This document shows, piece after piece, positions 47,898 to 59,456 of a DNA stretch of 64,000 nucleotides. Numbering within the stretch: position 1 is the first letter of the stretch; each line of letters begins with the position of its first letter. The notes beneath the pieces were generated by a model, which made no database searches, was not told the origin of the DNA, and was given only the letters and a program-made list of their open reading frames with translations. The translations under genes and the position numbers were made by a program. Source of the stretch: Euryodendron excelsum. Taxonomy: Eukaryota; Streptophyta; Magnoliopsida; Ericales; Pentaphylacaceae. Location: assembly GCA_033060915.1 (NCBI GenBank), contig CM065378.1:38764001-38828000 (forward strand), written 5' to 3'.

Positions 47898-49924
47898 TCC
47901 ACCCTCATGGGTGCGGTTTCCAAAATCTTTCTAAATCTCAAATTCCAATCTATTTTCAAAATTCCAATTTCAAAATTTCTATTTTCGAATTTTTACTTTC
48001 AATTTTCAAATTTTCCAATTTCAATTCCATCTCTTCAAATCTATTTTCAAATTAATTTCTTTTCAAATTTATTTTCAAATCATTTGTTAATTCAAGACTC
48101 TCATAGGTGAATCTAGGGTAGATTGATATGTAGGTACCGAAAGGGCGGGGTAGGGTAATGGCTTAGTGCGTCTTCCCTACACGTAACCAACTTCCGAATC
48201 TAGATCACTATTTTCAAAGACCAAAACAGAGTTATTTTTCTAAAAAGGGCTAAATATTTTCCAAAGGTTGCCAAACAACCTTAAAAACCATCTCTTGAGG
48301 AGATATTTTCAAAATCGTTTTCCAAAACCCTAAGTGTAGTTTTCGAATTATGCTTAGTTTTTAGATGACCTAACTCACCTTAATCAAGTTAGGTGGCGAC
48401 TCCAAATCTTTTTCAAAAGCCCTTTATTCAAACCTGTTTTCAATTCAAACCTAGTCGCACTCATTCTTCTAGGGGGGTAAGTTCTAACGAGAGAGTACAA
48501 CATTTTTCCGGCTTATGTGAGTATTCCTCGAGTGCGAAAAATCTGGGCGCGACATCTGACTGTTAAGATGGCTTAGGGAGCCGTTAGGACGGTAGGCCAA
48601 AGTGAAAATTTATAACTATGACCGTCCGGACGCTCATCCAAGCCGTCGAGACGGTTAGCCACTGTACTCAATTTTGCAGTTTAGTTTTGACCACTTTAGA
48701 ACCCGACTTAGCCCACGCGCATTAGAGGAAAGTTGTAACTTTTGAAGTCTTCTTCTAATGATATAAAATTCAGCTTAATCAAACATCAGAGTAAAAAGTT
48801 ATGGCCAAAATACCGAAGTAGTGTCGATTTCCATTCTCCGATTTGATCACTCTAAACCCGCCTTGATCATTCTTGCTCTAATTCAGCCTCTTTAGCTTCC
48901 AAAACCTGAAAAATCAACCAACTCACAATTATTTACAATATCTAACTAAAAGAAAGCATATAAACCTATTCTAAAGCTAACAAATGATCGGTTAAAGGCC
49001 GTTGATTGCACTATTACAGTACAATCATACCCTCCAACTAATCTTTTGCTAGTCCTTAGCAAAATTACTATAAGAAAACATAATTTTCACTTTCGTAGGA
49101 ATCACGAATGCATTTAGCATGTGCATCAAGCCTTTCAACCCCTAAGCTATCCCTAGTGGACAAGTTTAGTCTTGTGAGGACTTCTAGTGATGACACAAAC
49201 AAACATCTATCCATGTCATGTCAATATAATATCAAAGATATAAGAGTCATGTAATAACGCCATTCAAGAGAACTTTCAATCCCCCTAGCTCATGAATCAT
49301 ACAAGATAAAAGTATTAAGCACCGAAGAGAGGAAATAGCATTGAAATGCACTATCAATGACATATAACTCTACTGTCTCGATACTTGCGCAATTATATAC
49401 TTCATGCTTTGATTCCAAGTCTCACAAGATATACACTCAACTTTGAACATGAACACACAAGGTTCTCTCAATTGAAAGCTCGTCATAAGAGTAAAGGTAT
49501 AAGGTATGCAAAAGAGCAATTCTAATCATCAAAAATCACTAAAACGTAAGTGTATCGACTTGGCATAGCTTCATGAAAGAACATTCATGGTTTAAATAAC
49601 AACTAGAGAATTAACATATGATGACTTATACTGAAAAGAATTGATAACTCATGTAGTTCCGGATACACTAAGGCCATGTGAAAGAAGAGCCAAGAATTGG
49701 AAGAGAAGAAGAAATAATCAAACTCAACATTTGCATTGCGCACTACACATGATGATCAACAAACATGCACTTCCTTCACTTCTTTATTATTTTTTTTCCT
49801 TCTTTAATTTTCTTTTTCATCCCTTTTTTTCTCTTTTCTTTTCTTTTCTGTTTTCAACTCCATACAACTTCAGAGGTTTATAAGCAATGTATTAACTTCG
49901 TATCATTGGGAACAATGTAGCATT

Positions 49925-51628
49925 TGTTGAGTCAATGCCTTGATTTTGATGATAACAAAACATGGTTTAATGATCTAATAATTCTACTTAGTATGCAGAT
50001 TAATTATTAATTAGATCTTGACTTAAAGCTCATCATAATGGAGGATTGTGATGCAAAAATTATAATGAAGAATGAAAAGCATGATGAAATGGCATATTCA
50101 ACAATGGTGATCTTATAAGAGAATGAATATATTTCAAGATGATGGATATCAAGGACGAAGAATGAAAATTCTAAAAGTCTTGATTAAAAAAATTGAAGAT
50201 ATCTTGCAAGAATAGAAGAAGAAGAGACCATCTCAAAGACATGGAAGCTTTCTTGGAAGATTTGAAGATGTCTTGAAGGTATGAAGAAATTGCAAGACTT
50301 GGAAAGCTTTCTTGGAAGATTTATTGAAGTCTATGAAGAAATTATATTGATTGAAGAATTCTAGAAGAAATCTAGAAATGAAGATTTTCAAAGAAGGATA
50401 GAAAATCAGTTGAAGAAATGAAGATTTTAAGTCTTGGAAGCTCTCTTGAAGATCATGAAGAAGACTTGATTAAATGGTTGAAGCATTGATGATGGAAGAG
50501 CTCTACAAGTAATGAAAATGGAGAAAATTCATCTAGAATGGATTGAAGATGTTCTTGGAGTCATCAAGCCTTGAAGAATACTTGCAAGCCTTAAAAAGCT
50601 TATTTGGATGATCCTTGAAAAGATTGGAAGCTTTGGAGAAGAATGAAGAAAAGCTGCAAAAATATGGTTTTTGATAAAAAGAGTCGACTCCTCAAGTTTC
50701 AAGAGTCAACTCTTTCGAACAAAGCCTTGGAATTCTGCTGGAGACTCAAAAGAGTCGACTCCTGCTATAAAAAGAGTCGACTCATTGGGACAGAGCCTTG
50801 AAAAATCTGTTGAAATGCAAAAAGAGTCGACTCATTGTAAAAAGAGTCGACCCCCCGACAGTAACGGCTAGTTTTCTGACAGACAGTATAGGGCAATATG
50901 CAACCAAAATTTCTCCTATACTTCTCCAACGGCTAGAATCGATCCATATCTTCAAATACAAGATACTTACAGCTTCTATAATGATGATTAGAGTGATTAT
51001 ACCATTGACATCAAGAGCTTGAAGCTGAAAATCTCCTGTGCCTCACTGCCACATATTTTTGTTGAGTGTTTAAGGTTATTCATTGAGTTATATTTGTTCA
51101 TATACTCATTAGGAGAGTTACCCATTGTATAACCTTTATTCATTTCACTTGGGTGGGTTTGTAAACCTATAAGTTTGAGTGTTCTTGGGTAAAAACACCT
51201 GTAAGTTTGAGTGAAGCTTGGACAAAATTACTTGTAAGTTTGAGAGAAGCTTGGACAAAATCTCTTGGATTTTAAAAGCTTGGGAAGAAGCTTTTGTAAG
51301 AATGAGTTGGGCACTTGTGGCAAAACCAGCAGCTGTGTAAAGAATGTTACATAGCGGAATCTCTTTGAAAGGATCGAAGAAGAGAGGACGTAGGCAAGGT
51401 TGGTCGAACCTCTACAATTCTGGTGCTCTTCTCTTCTGCCTCTATTTTGCTTATTTGCTCATTATACATGCTTGTATAAATATATATATTGATATATACT
51501 TCACCTGTTTGATATATATACTTTGATTAATTGTTGTTAAAATACATAAACTATTTGTAATTGCAATTCTTGATATAAATCCTATTAAACCCAATTCACC
51601 CCTCTTGGGTTGCCTTCTTGGGCCAACA
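49925..51628 (-). mobile_element. 1.7-kb solo LTR (family C), inverted copy
   Basis: On the plus strand it begins TGTTGAGTCAATGCC and ends CTTCTTGGGCCAACA, the reverse complement layout of the LTR at 54194-56515. The flanks GCATT and ACATT match at 4 of 5. No internal region is present. It is shorter than the other copy (1704 versus 2322 bp) and carries three GTCGAC pairs. Confidence 0.8.
50681..50855. repeat. GAGTCGACTC palindrome array (three pairs)
   Basis: Palindromes or near-palindromes start at about 50681/50703, 50752/50774 and 50824/50844. The spacing inside a pair is about 20-22 bp and between pairs about 71 bp. The array matches the one at 55004-55250 in the other family C copy. 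Confidence 0.85.
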
Positions 51629-52581
51629 ACATTGACATACTTTTCAAGATCAAGAGAAAGAAATAAACATGAATGGGTCAAAAGGACTAAAATGGCCTCA
51701 ATCTAATATTCGAAAAACATCAAGTCAAAACTTCAAAAGAGTATAAGAGTCAATAACTCTAACTACTACTCAACACGCAAATCGAAATCAAGCATAATGA
51801 AACTATTCAATGAATAAAAAATTAGTAAAGTATCCTTAAGTAAATGTAAATCACTCTGAAAGACGATCATTAGACTCTAAACTCATAAAGTATAATCTCC
51901 ACCATATAAGGATATGCATGCACAAGAGAGATACATAAGATGTCATATAGCCTACTAGTACATAATGATGTAAGCTCTCTTTTATAATGGATTTATGACA
52001 AAAACTTGCAATGCATCACAACACTGTAAGCACCCCATTTTTTACTGCTCGGCAGTCTACAATCCGTCAAGACTTAAGTTCAAGTCAATATGGACATATT
52101 CTAGAATTTTAGTCCTAATCTAATCAATTCATCGCTTCGCGGGCCCAGCAGGCCCATATAGAGGCAAAATGACCAAAATGCCCTTGTGGGCATTGTTTGG
52201 TCCAATCCCGCAGGCACGTCTTTTCGAAGACGGTAAGTCCCCTTTCAATTCCGATAGGCACGTCTTTTCAAAGATGGTAAGTCTCCTTTTCCAATTCCAC
52301 TTCCAATCCCTCTCTCGAGAAAGTTGATTCCTCGATACGGTAAGTCTATCATTTTCGGCATGTCTTCTGAAGAAAGTTTCTTTGGAATGGTAAGTCCCTT
52401 CAAACCCGTCGACTGGGACGAGACCCCAAGTCCCGAGATGGTAATACGATCCACCTTTGGCGCCTGTTAGCTCGTCAATGTCAAAATGTCCGTTTCGGCA
52501 CGCCTTCCTAGAAAGTTGATTCTCAGGCACTAAGTCCCTTTAGCAGCTTCCTGAGATCAGGCAATCTCGAGAATGATCGCG

Positions 52582-52690
52582 AACCGTCAGAGTAGCGGAA
52601 GTACTCACAAACATCACAACCGTCAGAGTAGCGGAAGTACTCGCAAACATCACAACCGTTAGAGTAACGGAAATACTCGCAAACAGGTCG
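52582..52690 (+). repeat. 36-bp tandem repeat (three units)
   Basis: AACCGTCAGAGTAGCGGAAG recurs at 52582, 52618 and 52654 (period 36). As with the 81-bp array, the period is a multiple of three and creates a spurious repetitive open frame on the minus strand. Confidence 0.9.
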
Positions 52691-54193
52691 ATATAGGGAA
52701 TTATCAACAAACTCCTGTATCACGGGACTGCCGTCAGAGTGGCGGAAACACTCAAAACCCAGGTCAACACCAGTGCTTGCTAGCCTACTTCAGTGAAAAA
52801 TGACCAAACTGCCCCTAGGGCCATTTTTCGGCATGTTTCTCGAAAAAATACCTAAGTCCTCAAAACGATAAGTCCACCCTTCCAAGATTGTTTTAAAAGA
52901 AATCTGGCATGATTAGGTGCCTTCTAGTCAGTTTCGGGCCCACTCCGAGACTTTCCGGTCAAGATAACCATTTTGCCCGTGAGCATCCGAACGCCTCGGG
53001 GACCACATCGGCTCTCGGTATCAAACCGGTAACCTCCTGAGAATGCTTCATATAGTATTCTCAACCTTTCATTACCTTTTCGGATCATTCCGAGTCAGTT
53101 CCGGTAAACTCGGTGCGAAATAACCATTTTGCCCCTGGTGAGCCGATCGCCTTTTCCGACCACACCGACACTAGGTATCAAACCGGTAACCTTTGGGAAT
53201 ATTCTAAATAGTGTCTCCAAATCTTGAGTCTTCTTCCAGGACATTCTGAGTCCGTCTGGCAGCTTTCCAACCCGATTGGCCGTTTTGCCCCTAATAGCTT
53301 GGTCAACCCTTCTGACAATTCTTGTCATCGTTTTTCAAGTCCATTACCCCCCGGGACGCTATTCTAAGGGTTCTTGTCCCTTTTTGGCCTTTCGGGCCAT
53401 TCCCAGTCCCATAAATCCTTCCCGGACCTTCCGGAGTCACTCCTAGTGAAGTTAGGCTAAAAATTACATTGTAGTCACTAGTACAGGCGCCTAAATCTTC
53501 TAAAGATACGTTGCTTGCTGACCTTAAAACTTTCCTAACTGGATGGCGCCACTCCTAGTGGCGCTAGAAGGATTTTTGGCCTAGCGCCACTGCAACAGGC
53601 GCCAGGTCATCCCTCTCTCTATAAATGCAGAGCCTCCTCCAACGTGAAAGAGGTTCGCAAACTCAGTCTGAAAACCATATTATTCGATATACAGAGCTCG
53701 TAGCCTCCTTAAACCTTAGCTTCTTTAGGTTTTCCAAACCCTAGCCTCCATACACAAATCCTAGCCGCTTATACACTTATACACACTCTCATATACTCAT
53801 ACACTAGCCTTCAAACCCTCCATTGAAGACTTGGATTGCTGCAACTACGAAGCTTTGAAGATCGAATACAAACTCTCGAAGACTGGAGTGAAGACCGAAG
53901 CAAAGCAAGAAAAGCAACGCGCGCAAAGCAAAGCAATATAAACAAGACACAAGGTAGACTTTCTCTTTAAGTTTACGCATCTTTCCCCTCTCTTCTCTCT
54001 CCTAACCCACTTGTGTTTTCTTCTATTTTAATCCCCCATCTTCTTCCCTCCCTTTCTTTACATGCTTGAAATAAGGGACTTTCCGGTCCATGTGTAGGAT
54101 TAGGCTATTGGAGGGTCACCGTGTAGAGGGCTTTCTTTTAGTCTAACCAGAAACCACGTGGGTTTGGCCCCCTTGATTATGTGGTGAAGCCTT

Positions 54194-56515
54194 TGTTGGC
54201 CCAAGTGGGCAACCCAAGAGGGGGGGTGAATTGGGTTTTATAGAATTTATATCAAACAATACAACTAAAAACAATTTAAGTTATGTAGCAGTGAGCAATC
54301 AAACTAATAACCCAAGCAAACAAATAATATAATGCAATGCAAGCAAGTATTGTAAGCAAGGAGGAAAAATAGAGTAAGAAATGAACAACACCAGATTTAT
54401 AGAGGTTCGGTCAAACCTTGCCTACGTCCCCTCTTCCTCGATCCTCTCGAAGGTATTCCACTATGTAAACTTCCCTTACACAGCTGTTAGTTTTTCTTCA
54501 AGTGCCTAGCTCACTCTTACAAGAGCTCTTCCCCAAGCTTTCAAAACCCAAGAGATTTTGTCTAAGCTTCTCTCAAACTTTCGAGTGATTTTGTCCAAGC
54601 TTCACTTAAACTTTACAAGTGTTTTTCCCAAGCTACACCTAAACTCACAAGTGTTTTTCTCAAGAACACTCAAACTCACAAGTTTACAAACCAACCCAAT
54701 AATAGATGAAGGTTGTATAATGAATAACACTCTCTCAAAGAGTAGATGAACAAATTTTTAGCCCACTCAAGAACCCCCCAAATGAATAAAAACAGTGTAT
54801 AAGATGTAGAAGATGAAATATCACTTTGTAGCACTTAATCTTGTGTTCTTCTCATGTTCTTCTTGTTCTTCATCATTATATATGTGTTGGGGATCTTGTA
54901 TATATAGCCTTGAGTTGATTATAGCCATTGGAGATGGATGGGAGACCATTTGATACGAAAATGGCGGAGTATAACGTTCAAAAAACTAGCCGTTACCTTA
55001 AATGAGTCGACTCTTTTGCTGCAGGGGTCGACTCTTTTTGTGTTGCAGCAGATTTTTGAAGGTTCTGCCCAAATGAGTCGACTCTTTTGGTCCAGGGGTC
55101 GACTCTTTTGGTCTAAAACTGCACAATCAACTCTCTGTTGGAATGAGTCGACTCTTTTATGCTAGGGGTCAACTCTTTTGATGTTCCACCAGAATTTTCA
55201 GCCTCTGTTTGAATGAGTCGACTCTTTTGCTTGAGGGGTCGACTCTTTTTAGGAAAATCCTTAACTTTTGCAATACTTCTTCAATCTTCTTCAATATCTT
55301 CAAGCTCTTTAAGGATCATCCAAATAAGGTTTCTAAGGCTTGAAAAGACTTCTTCAAGGCATGTTGACTTCAAGAACATCTTCAACTCTTCAAGATAAAA
55401 TCAATACACTTTTGATTATATTTAGAGTTCTTCAATCAACATTACTTCTTCCATTGATCCAAGTCTTCTTCAAAATCTTCAAGAGAGCTTCCAAGACTTG
55501 AGATCTCTTTTCTTCAATTGATCTTTCATGCTTATTTGAACTTCTTCAATTTCTTTGCTTGATCTTTATCAACTTGATTTCTTCTAGGATTCTTTAATCA
55601 ATTTAACTTCTTCCATCAATTCAAGACTTCAACATAATCTTCAATGAAGCTTCCAACTCTTGTGATTTCTTATCAATACTTTCAAGACATCTTCAAAACT
55701 TCCAAAAAAAGCTTCCACGTCTTTAAGTGAGTCTCTTCTTCTTCCATTCTTGCAAGACATCTTCAAATCTTCAAGGTGAGCTTCCATGTCTTGTAAGAGT
55801 CATCTAAATGAGGTTGCAACTATGAGATTGTTGAATCATACTCATTATACTTCTTGTCTTCATTGTTTCATGACAAGCTTCTCACCACAAGTTCTTCAAT
55901 ATCTTCAATGTGACAAGTTCTCCACTGTTACTTGACAAGCTTCAACTTGTTGCTCCCCCTTTCTTTTATGCTTTATGCCTCAATGCATTTTTCAGATTTA
56001 GAGTAGAAAAATCAACCAATTTAGAAGTTCATAGCATGCATGATGATATAGTGGACTTGATATGGCCATGAAGATCGAGGGTCTTCATAGTGAAGTGTAA
56101 CCATATTTGTATGGTGCCAGCTCTTCGGTCTTCAATTCTACTTGAAATCCTTTGTTGTATTTGCACTTCAATTTGTATTTTAGTCTTCAAGAATTGATTC
56201 CATGTCAACTTGAATACTAAATAATCTTGCTTGAGTGTTTTGCTTCTTTGAATAACTTCTTGAATCATCATAAGATCTTCAGTCACTTGCATCCTTCTTT
56301 TGAATACTTGTTGAACTCCTTGAGCATCTTCAATCTCTTCAAGAATAAGATTACCTAAGTAATCTTCTTGTTGGATACTCAAACGATCAACTCAATTATT
56401 TTCTCGTTATCAAATGATTATAGTCTAATCTGCACACTCAAGTGAAATCATTAGATAACAACCACATGGTTTTGTTATCATCAAAATCAACATGGGGATC
56501 AACCTTGAGTCAACA
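54194..56515 (+). mobile_element. 2.3-kb solo LTR (family C) nested in the family A LTR
   Basis: Starts TGTTGGCCCAAG, ends GAGTCAACA, and is flanked by the perfect target duplication GCCTT (54189-54193, 56516-56520). No internal region is present. It has a G-rich start (AAGAGGGGGGGTGAATT), a CTTCAA-rich second half and the GTCGAC array. The lineage is not assigned. Confidence 0.85.
55004..55250. repeat. GAGTCGACTC palindrome array (four pairs)
   Basis: GAGTCGACTCTTTT starts near 55004, 55075, 55145 and 55215, each followed about 21-22 bp later by GGGTCGACTCTTTT (one copy GTCAAC). The overall period is about 70-71 bp. The dyad-symmetric core is perfect in all four first members. Confidence 0.9.
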
Positions 56516-59456
56516 GCCTTAACCTTGTATATACACGACCCCAGCTTGCATTGTGCATATCATGATCTTGCATTCTTCTAAACTTGTTTTCAAACTCGTT
56601 TTCAAAAATTGCATTAAATTTGTTTTCAAACTTGCATCAAAATCTTCTTTTTCAAAACTTGTTTTCAAAATCACAACCCTAAGATGATTCTAGCTTTTTC
56701 ATGGCCAGGGTTGCTTTAGAAAAGTGTTACATTTAAAGTGACCGATATGGTCCATATTTTCAAAATCCTTGTTGTTTTCAAAACCACTATCCTAAACTGG
56801 TTCTAACCTTCTTATGGTTAGAATCGTTTTAGGAAAGTGAGATATTTTATATACTTTCTAGAAACTCTCTCCAATCTCCTTTCCAAAATTGTTCTCTAAA
56901 AAGTCCTTCCAAAAATCTAATTTTTAAAACTTTTTTTCAAACTCCTTTCCAAAACACTCTCCTCAAAATTCACTTTCTAAAAACGCTCTCACTAAAACTC
57001 TCTCAAAATGTTGCTTTCCCAAAATTTTTTCCAAAAACTCTCTTTTCAAAACTTACTTTCTAAAAACTCCTCTCTAGGATTTCCTTCAAAAAGTCTTCCT
57101 TTCTAAAAACTCACTTTCCAAAATCTCCTTCCTTAGAGTCCAAGTCAAACCTTAGAACCTACAATTAAGAAACCCTAATTTTTCTTCTCAAAAATATGAT
57201 TTTCAATCTTGCCTTAAAACTTAGGTTTCTGAAACCTCTTATTTTCTACATGAAAACTATATATATTTCCAAAACCCCTTTTCTACATCAAAACTATAGT
57301 CTTCCAAATCTAGGATTTTCAAAACTCCATTTTTCCAATCCCATGTCAAATCCAATCTTCCCTTTAGGAAACCAAATCCAATCTCCCATTTAGGAAATTA
57401 GATCCAATCCTTCGTTTTTGGAAACAAAGTCAAAACACCTCTTTTTAGAAACCAAATCCAATCTTTTGCTTTAGGAATCCCAATCCTTCCTAATCTAAAC
57501 CTTTCCTATTCAAATCCTCCCTAACCTCCTACCTTCCTAAACCATAGGTTTCCCAAACTTAAACATTTAAATCTTTCCTTAAACTTTAAGCTTCCAAATT
57601 TTTCCTAATTCAACCCTTTCCTAGTTCCATCCTTTTCCAAATTCAAATATTCAAATCTTCCCTAAACTTCAAATCTTTCCAAATCTAAAACTTTCTAAAT
57701 TCAAAACTTTCTTACTTTTAAAACTTCCCTATTCCGAAACCTTCCAAAATTCAAAACTTTCCTTAAGTCAAAACTTTCTTAAGTCGAAACTTTCCCAAAC
57801 CAAAGCTTTCCTAAAATGAAACTTTCATAAAATGAAACTTTCCTAATTCAAACCTTTCCTAAATCCAATCTTTCTCCAATCTTCCAAGTCTAACATTCGA
57901 GTCCAATCTTTCTTAATCTCAAGTTCTTTTCTAAATCCTCTCTTTCCTAAGTCTAGGTTTCCTAAACCTCAATCTTTCCAAAATAAGTCCAAATCTTTCT
58001 TCCAAGTTCTATCTATCCAAATCAAAGTCCAATCTTTCTAATTCCCAACTCCAATTTTCAATCTTCTATTCTAAGTTCAAATCCAAAATCTATTTTCTAT
58101 CGAACTCTTGTCCGAACTACGATTGACCTGATTCCTCAAAAAGGATACGTAGGCAACCCTCATGGGTGCGGCCATAATTTTTTTCCAACTTTCAATTCTA
58201 AATTTCTATTTTCAAATCTCAATTTCCAATTTCTAAGCTTTCCAATTTCAAATCTATCTTTTCGAATCTCTTTTCTAAAATCAAATCAATTTCTCTTCAA
58301 TTCTTCTTTTCCAAATCTATTTTCCAACTCTATTTTCTATTGCACTTGCATATCATGCATCATGTTTTTTTTAAACATTCTTTTCCTAAAGTGGATAGGA
58401 TTGAACATTTGTTAGTTGAAGACTCTCATAGGTGAATCTAGGGTGAATAGATATGTAGGTACCGCAAAGGTGGGGTAGGGTGATAGCTTAGTGCGTCTTT
58501 CCTGCACGTAACCAACTTCCGAACCTAGGATCACTGTTTTCTTAAAAACCCTCTCTTGAGGAGATATTTTCAAAATCGTTTTTCAAAAACCCTAAGTGTA
58601 GTCTTCGGATTGTAGTTTTTAGGTGATCTAACTCACCTTAATCAAGTTAGGTGGTGACTCCAAATTGTTTTCAAAAGCCCTTTATTCAAATCAATTTTCA
58701 ATTCAAACCTAGTTGCACTCATTCTTCTAGAAGGGTGAGTTCTAACGAGAGAGTACAATGTTTTTCCCACTTGTGTGTGTATTCCTCGAGTGCGAAAAAT
58801 CTGGGCGCGACAAATACCAAGGTGAATCAATCATTAACTCAAATTTAGTTTAATGCATGAAACAAAGTACCTCATCATCATACTACCAAGGACATGGATA
58901 TAGCTATGGTTCTCCAATATAATACTCAACACATCCACAATCGATAAGCAAGCAAAAAAAATATAGAAAAGTGTGAAAAATACAAACTATAGAACTGAAC
59001 CATACGATACTCAAACCTTTACCGAAGAACTCCAAGTGTTTGAAAGAATACTCAATCAATGATCCAATGTCTAAGAGTACTCGACAAAGCATAACAAGGT
59101 TTGATGCATAACAAAACATAGAACTTTTTTTTCCTGATTTTTCTATTTTCTATTTTTTTTCTATTTTTTTCGATGAAGAAAAGAAACAGAAAACATAAAA
59201 CACACAACACAAAAAATGAACTAATCCCCCCCCCCCCCACCCAAAAAAAAACTAAAACGATGTAATGTCCTCAATACAAGAAACAAAGAAGAACAATCAT
59301 GAAAGCATGTAAAGAGGGATGGGAAATTGGGTAGGACAACACCCTCCCTCCAATTAGGGAGAAACTCTAAAAACAAAACAAACCTAGAAACTAACAAAGA
59401 AAAACTAAAAAAAAAAACTAACCTAACGACTGTACACTAACATGGATAAGCTACAC

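Larger units (their letters stand above)
43296..48554 (+). mobile_element. 5.26-kb solo LTR (family A, copy 1)
   Basis: Starts TGTAAGCACCCC, ends GGGCGCGACA, and is flanked by the perfect 5-bp target duplication TCTGA (43291-43295, 48555-48559). No internal region is present, so this is a solo LTR left by LTR-LTR recombination. Layout: 81-bp array, 157-bp array, three GGCGCC dyads, TATA box at 45165, then about 3.4 kb of R-U5 including a long pyrimidine-rich tract and a conserved block before the end. The family is probably Ty3/Gypsy of the Tat/Ogre type because of its size and the conserved U5 block; no coding part is available to prove it. Confidence 0.85.
42316..49027 (-). repeat. 3' LTR of the Athila-type element (interrupted)
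   Basis: On the plus strand it begins TGATCGCTCC and ends ACAATCA. On the element's strand that is TGATTGTACT..GGAGCGATCA, preceded by the PPT. Removing the 5.26-kb insertion leaves about 1.45 kb, a normal Athila LTR size. It contains the phrase AGTACGAGGTCAAACCCACA, common in plant Gypsy LTRs. Confidence 0.7.
52025..58812 (+). mobile_element. Solo LTR of family A, copy 2, split by a nested LTR
   Basis: Starts TGTAAGCACCCC and ends GGGCGCGACA like copy 1. The flanks AACAC (52020-52024) and AATAC (58813-58817) match at 4 of 5. Without the nested LTR and its target duplication it is about 4.46 kb. It lacks most of the 81-bp array (two diverged hairpins remain at 52217 and 52261). It has kept the 157-bp-type phrases, the GGCGCC dyads, TATAAA at 53620, the pyrimidine-rich tract and the U5 block. 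Confidence 0.85.

Noticed and set aside
50130..50660. Purine-rich GAAGAA tract as a coding Lys/Glu-rich protein
   Set aside because: It has stops in all frames and is the reverse complement of the CTTCAA-rich half of the family C LTR.
52129..52723. Repetitive open frames in the second family A LTR
   Set aside because: They follow the 36-bp repeat and LTR sequence homologous to the first copy; frames are not conserved between the two LTR copies.
56029..56382. Minus-strand open frame of 117 codons in the family C LTR
   Set aside because: It lies wholly within a solo LTR rich in CTTCAA-type simple sequence; the other copy of the LTR does not keep the frame.
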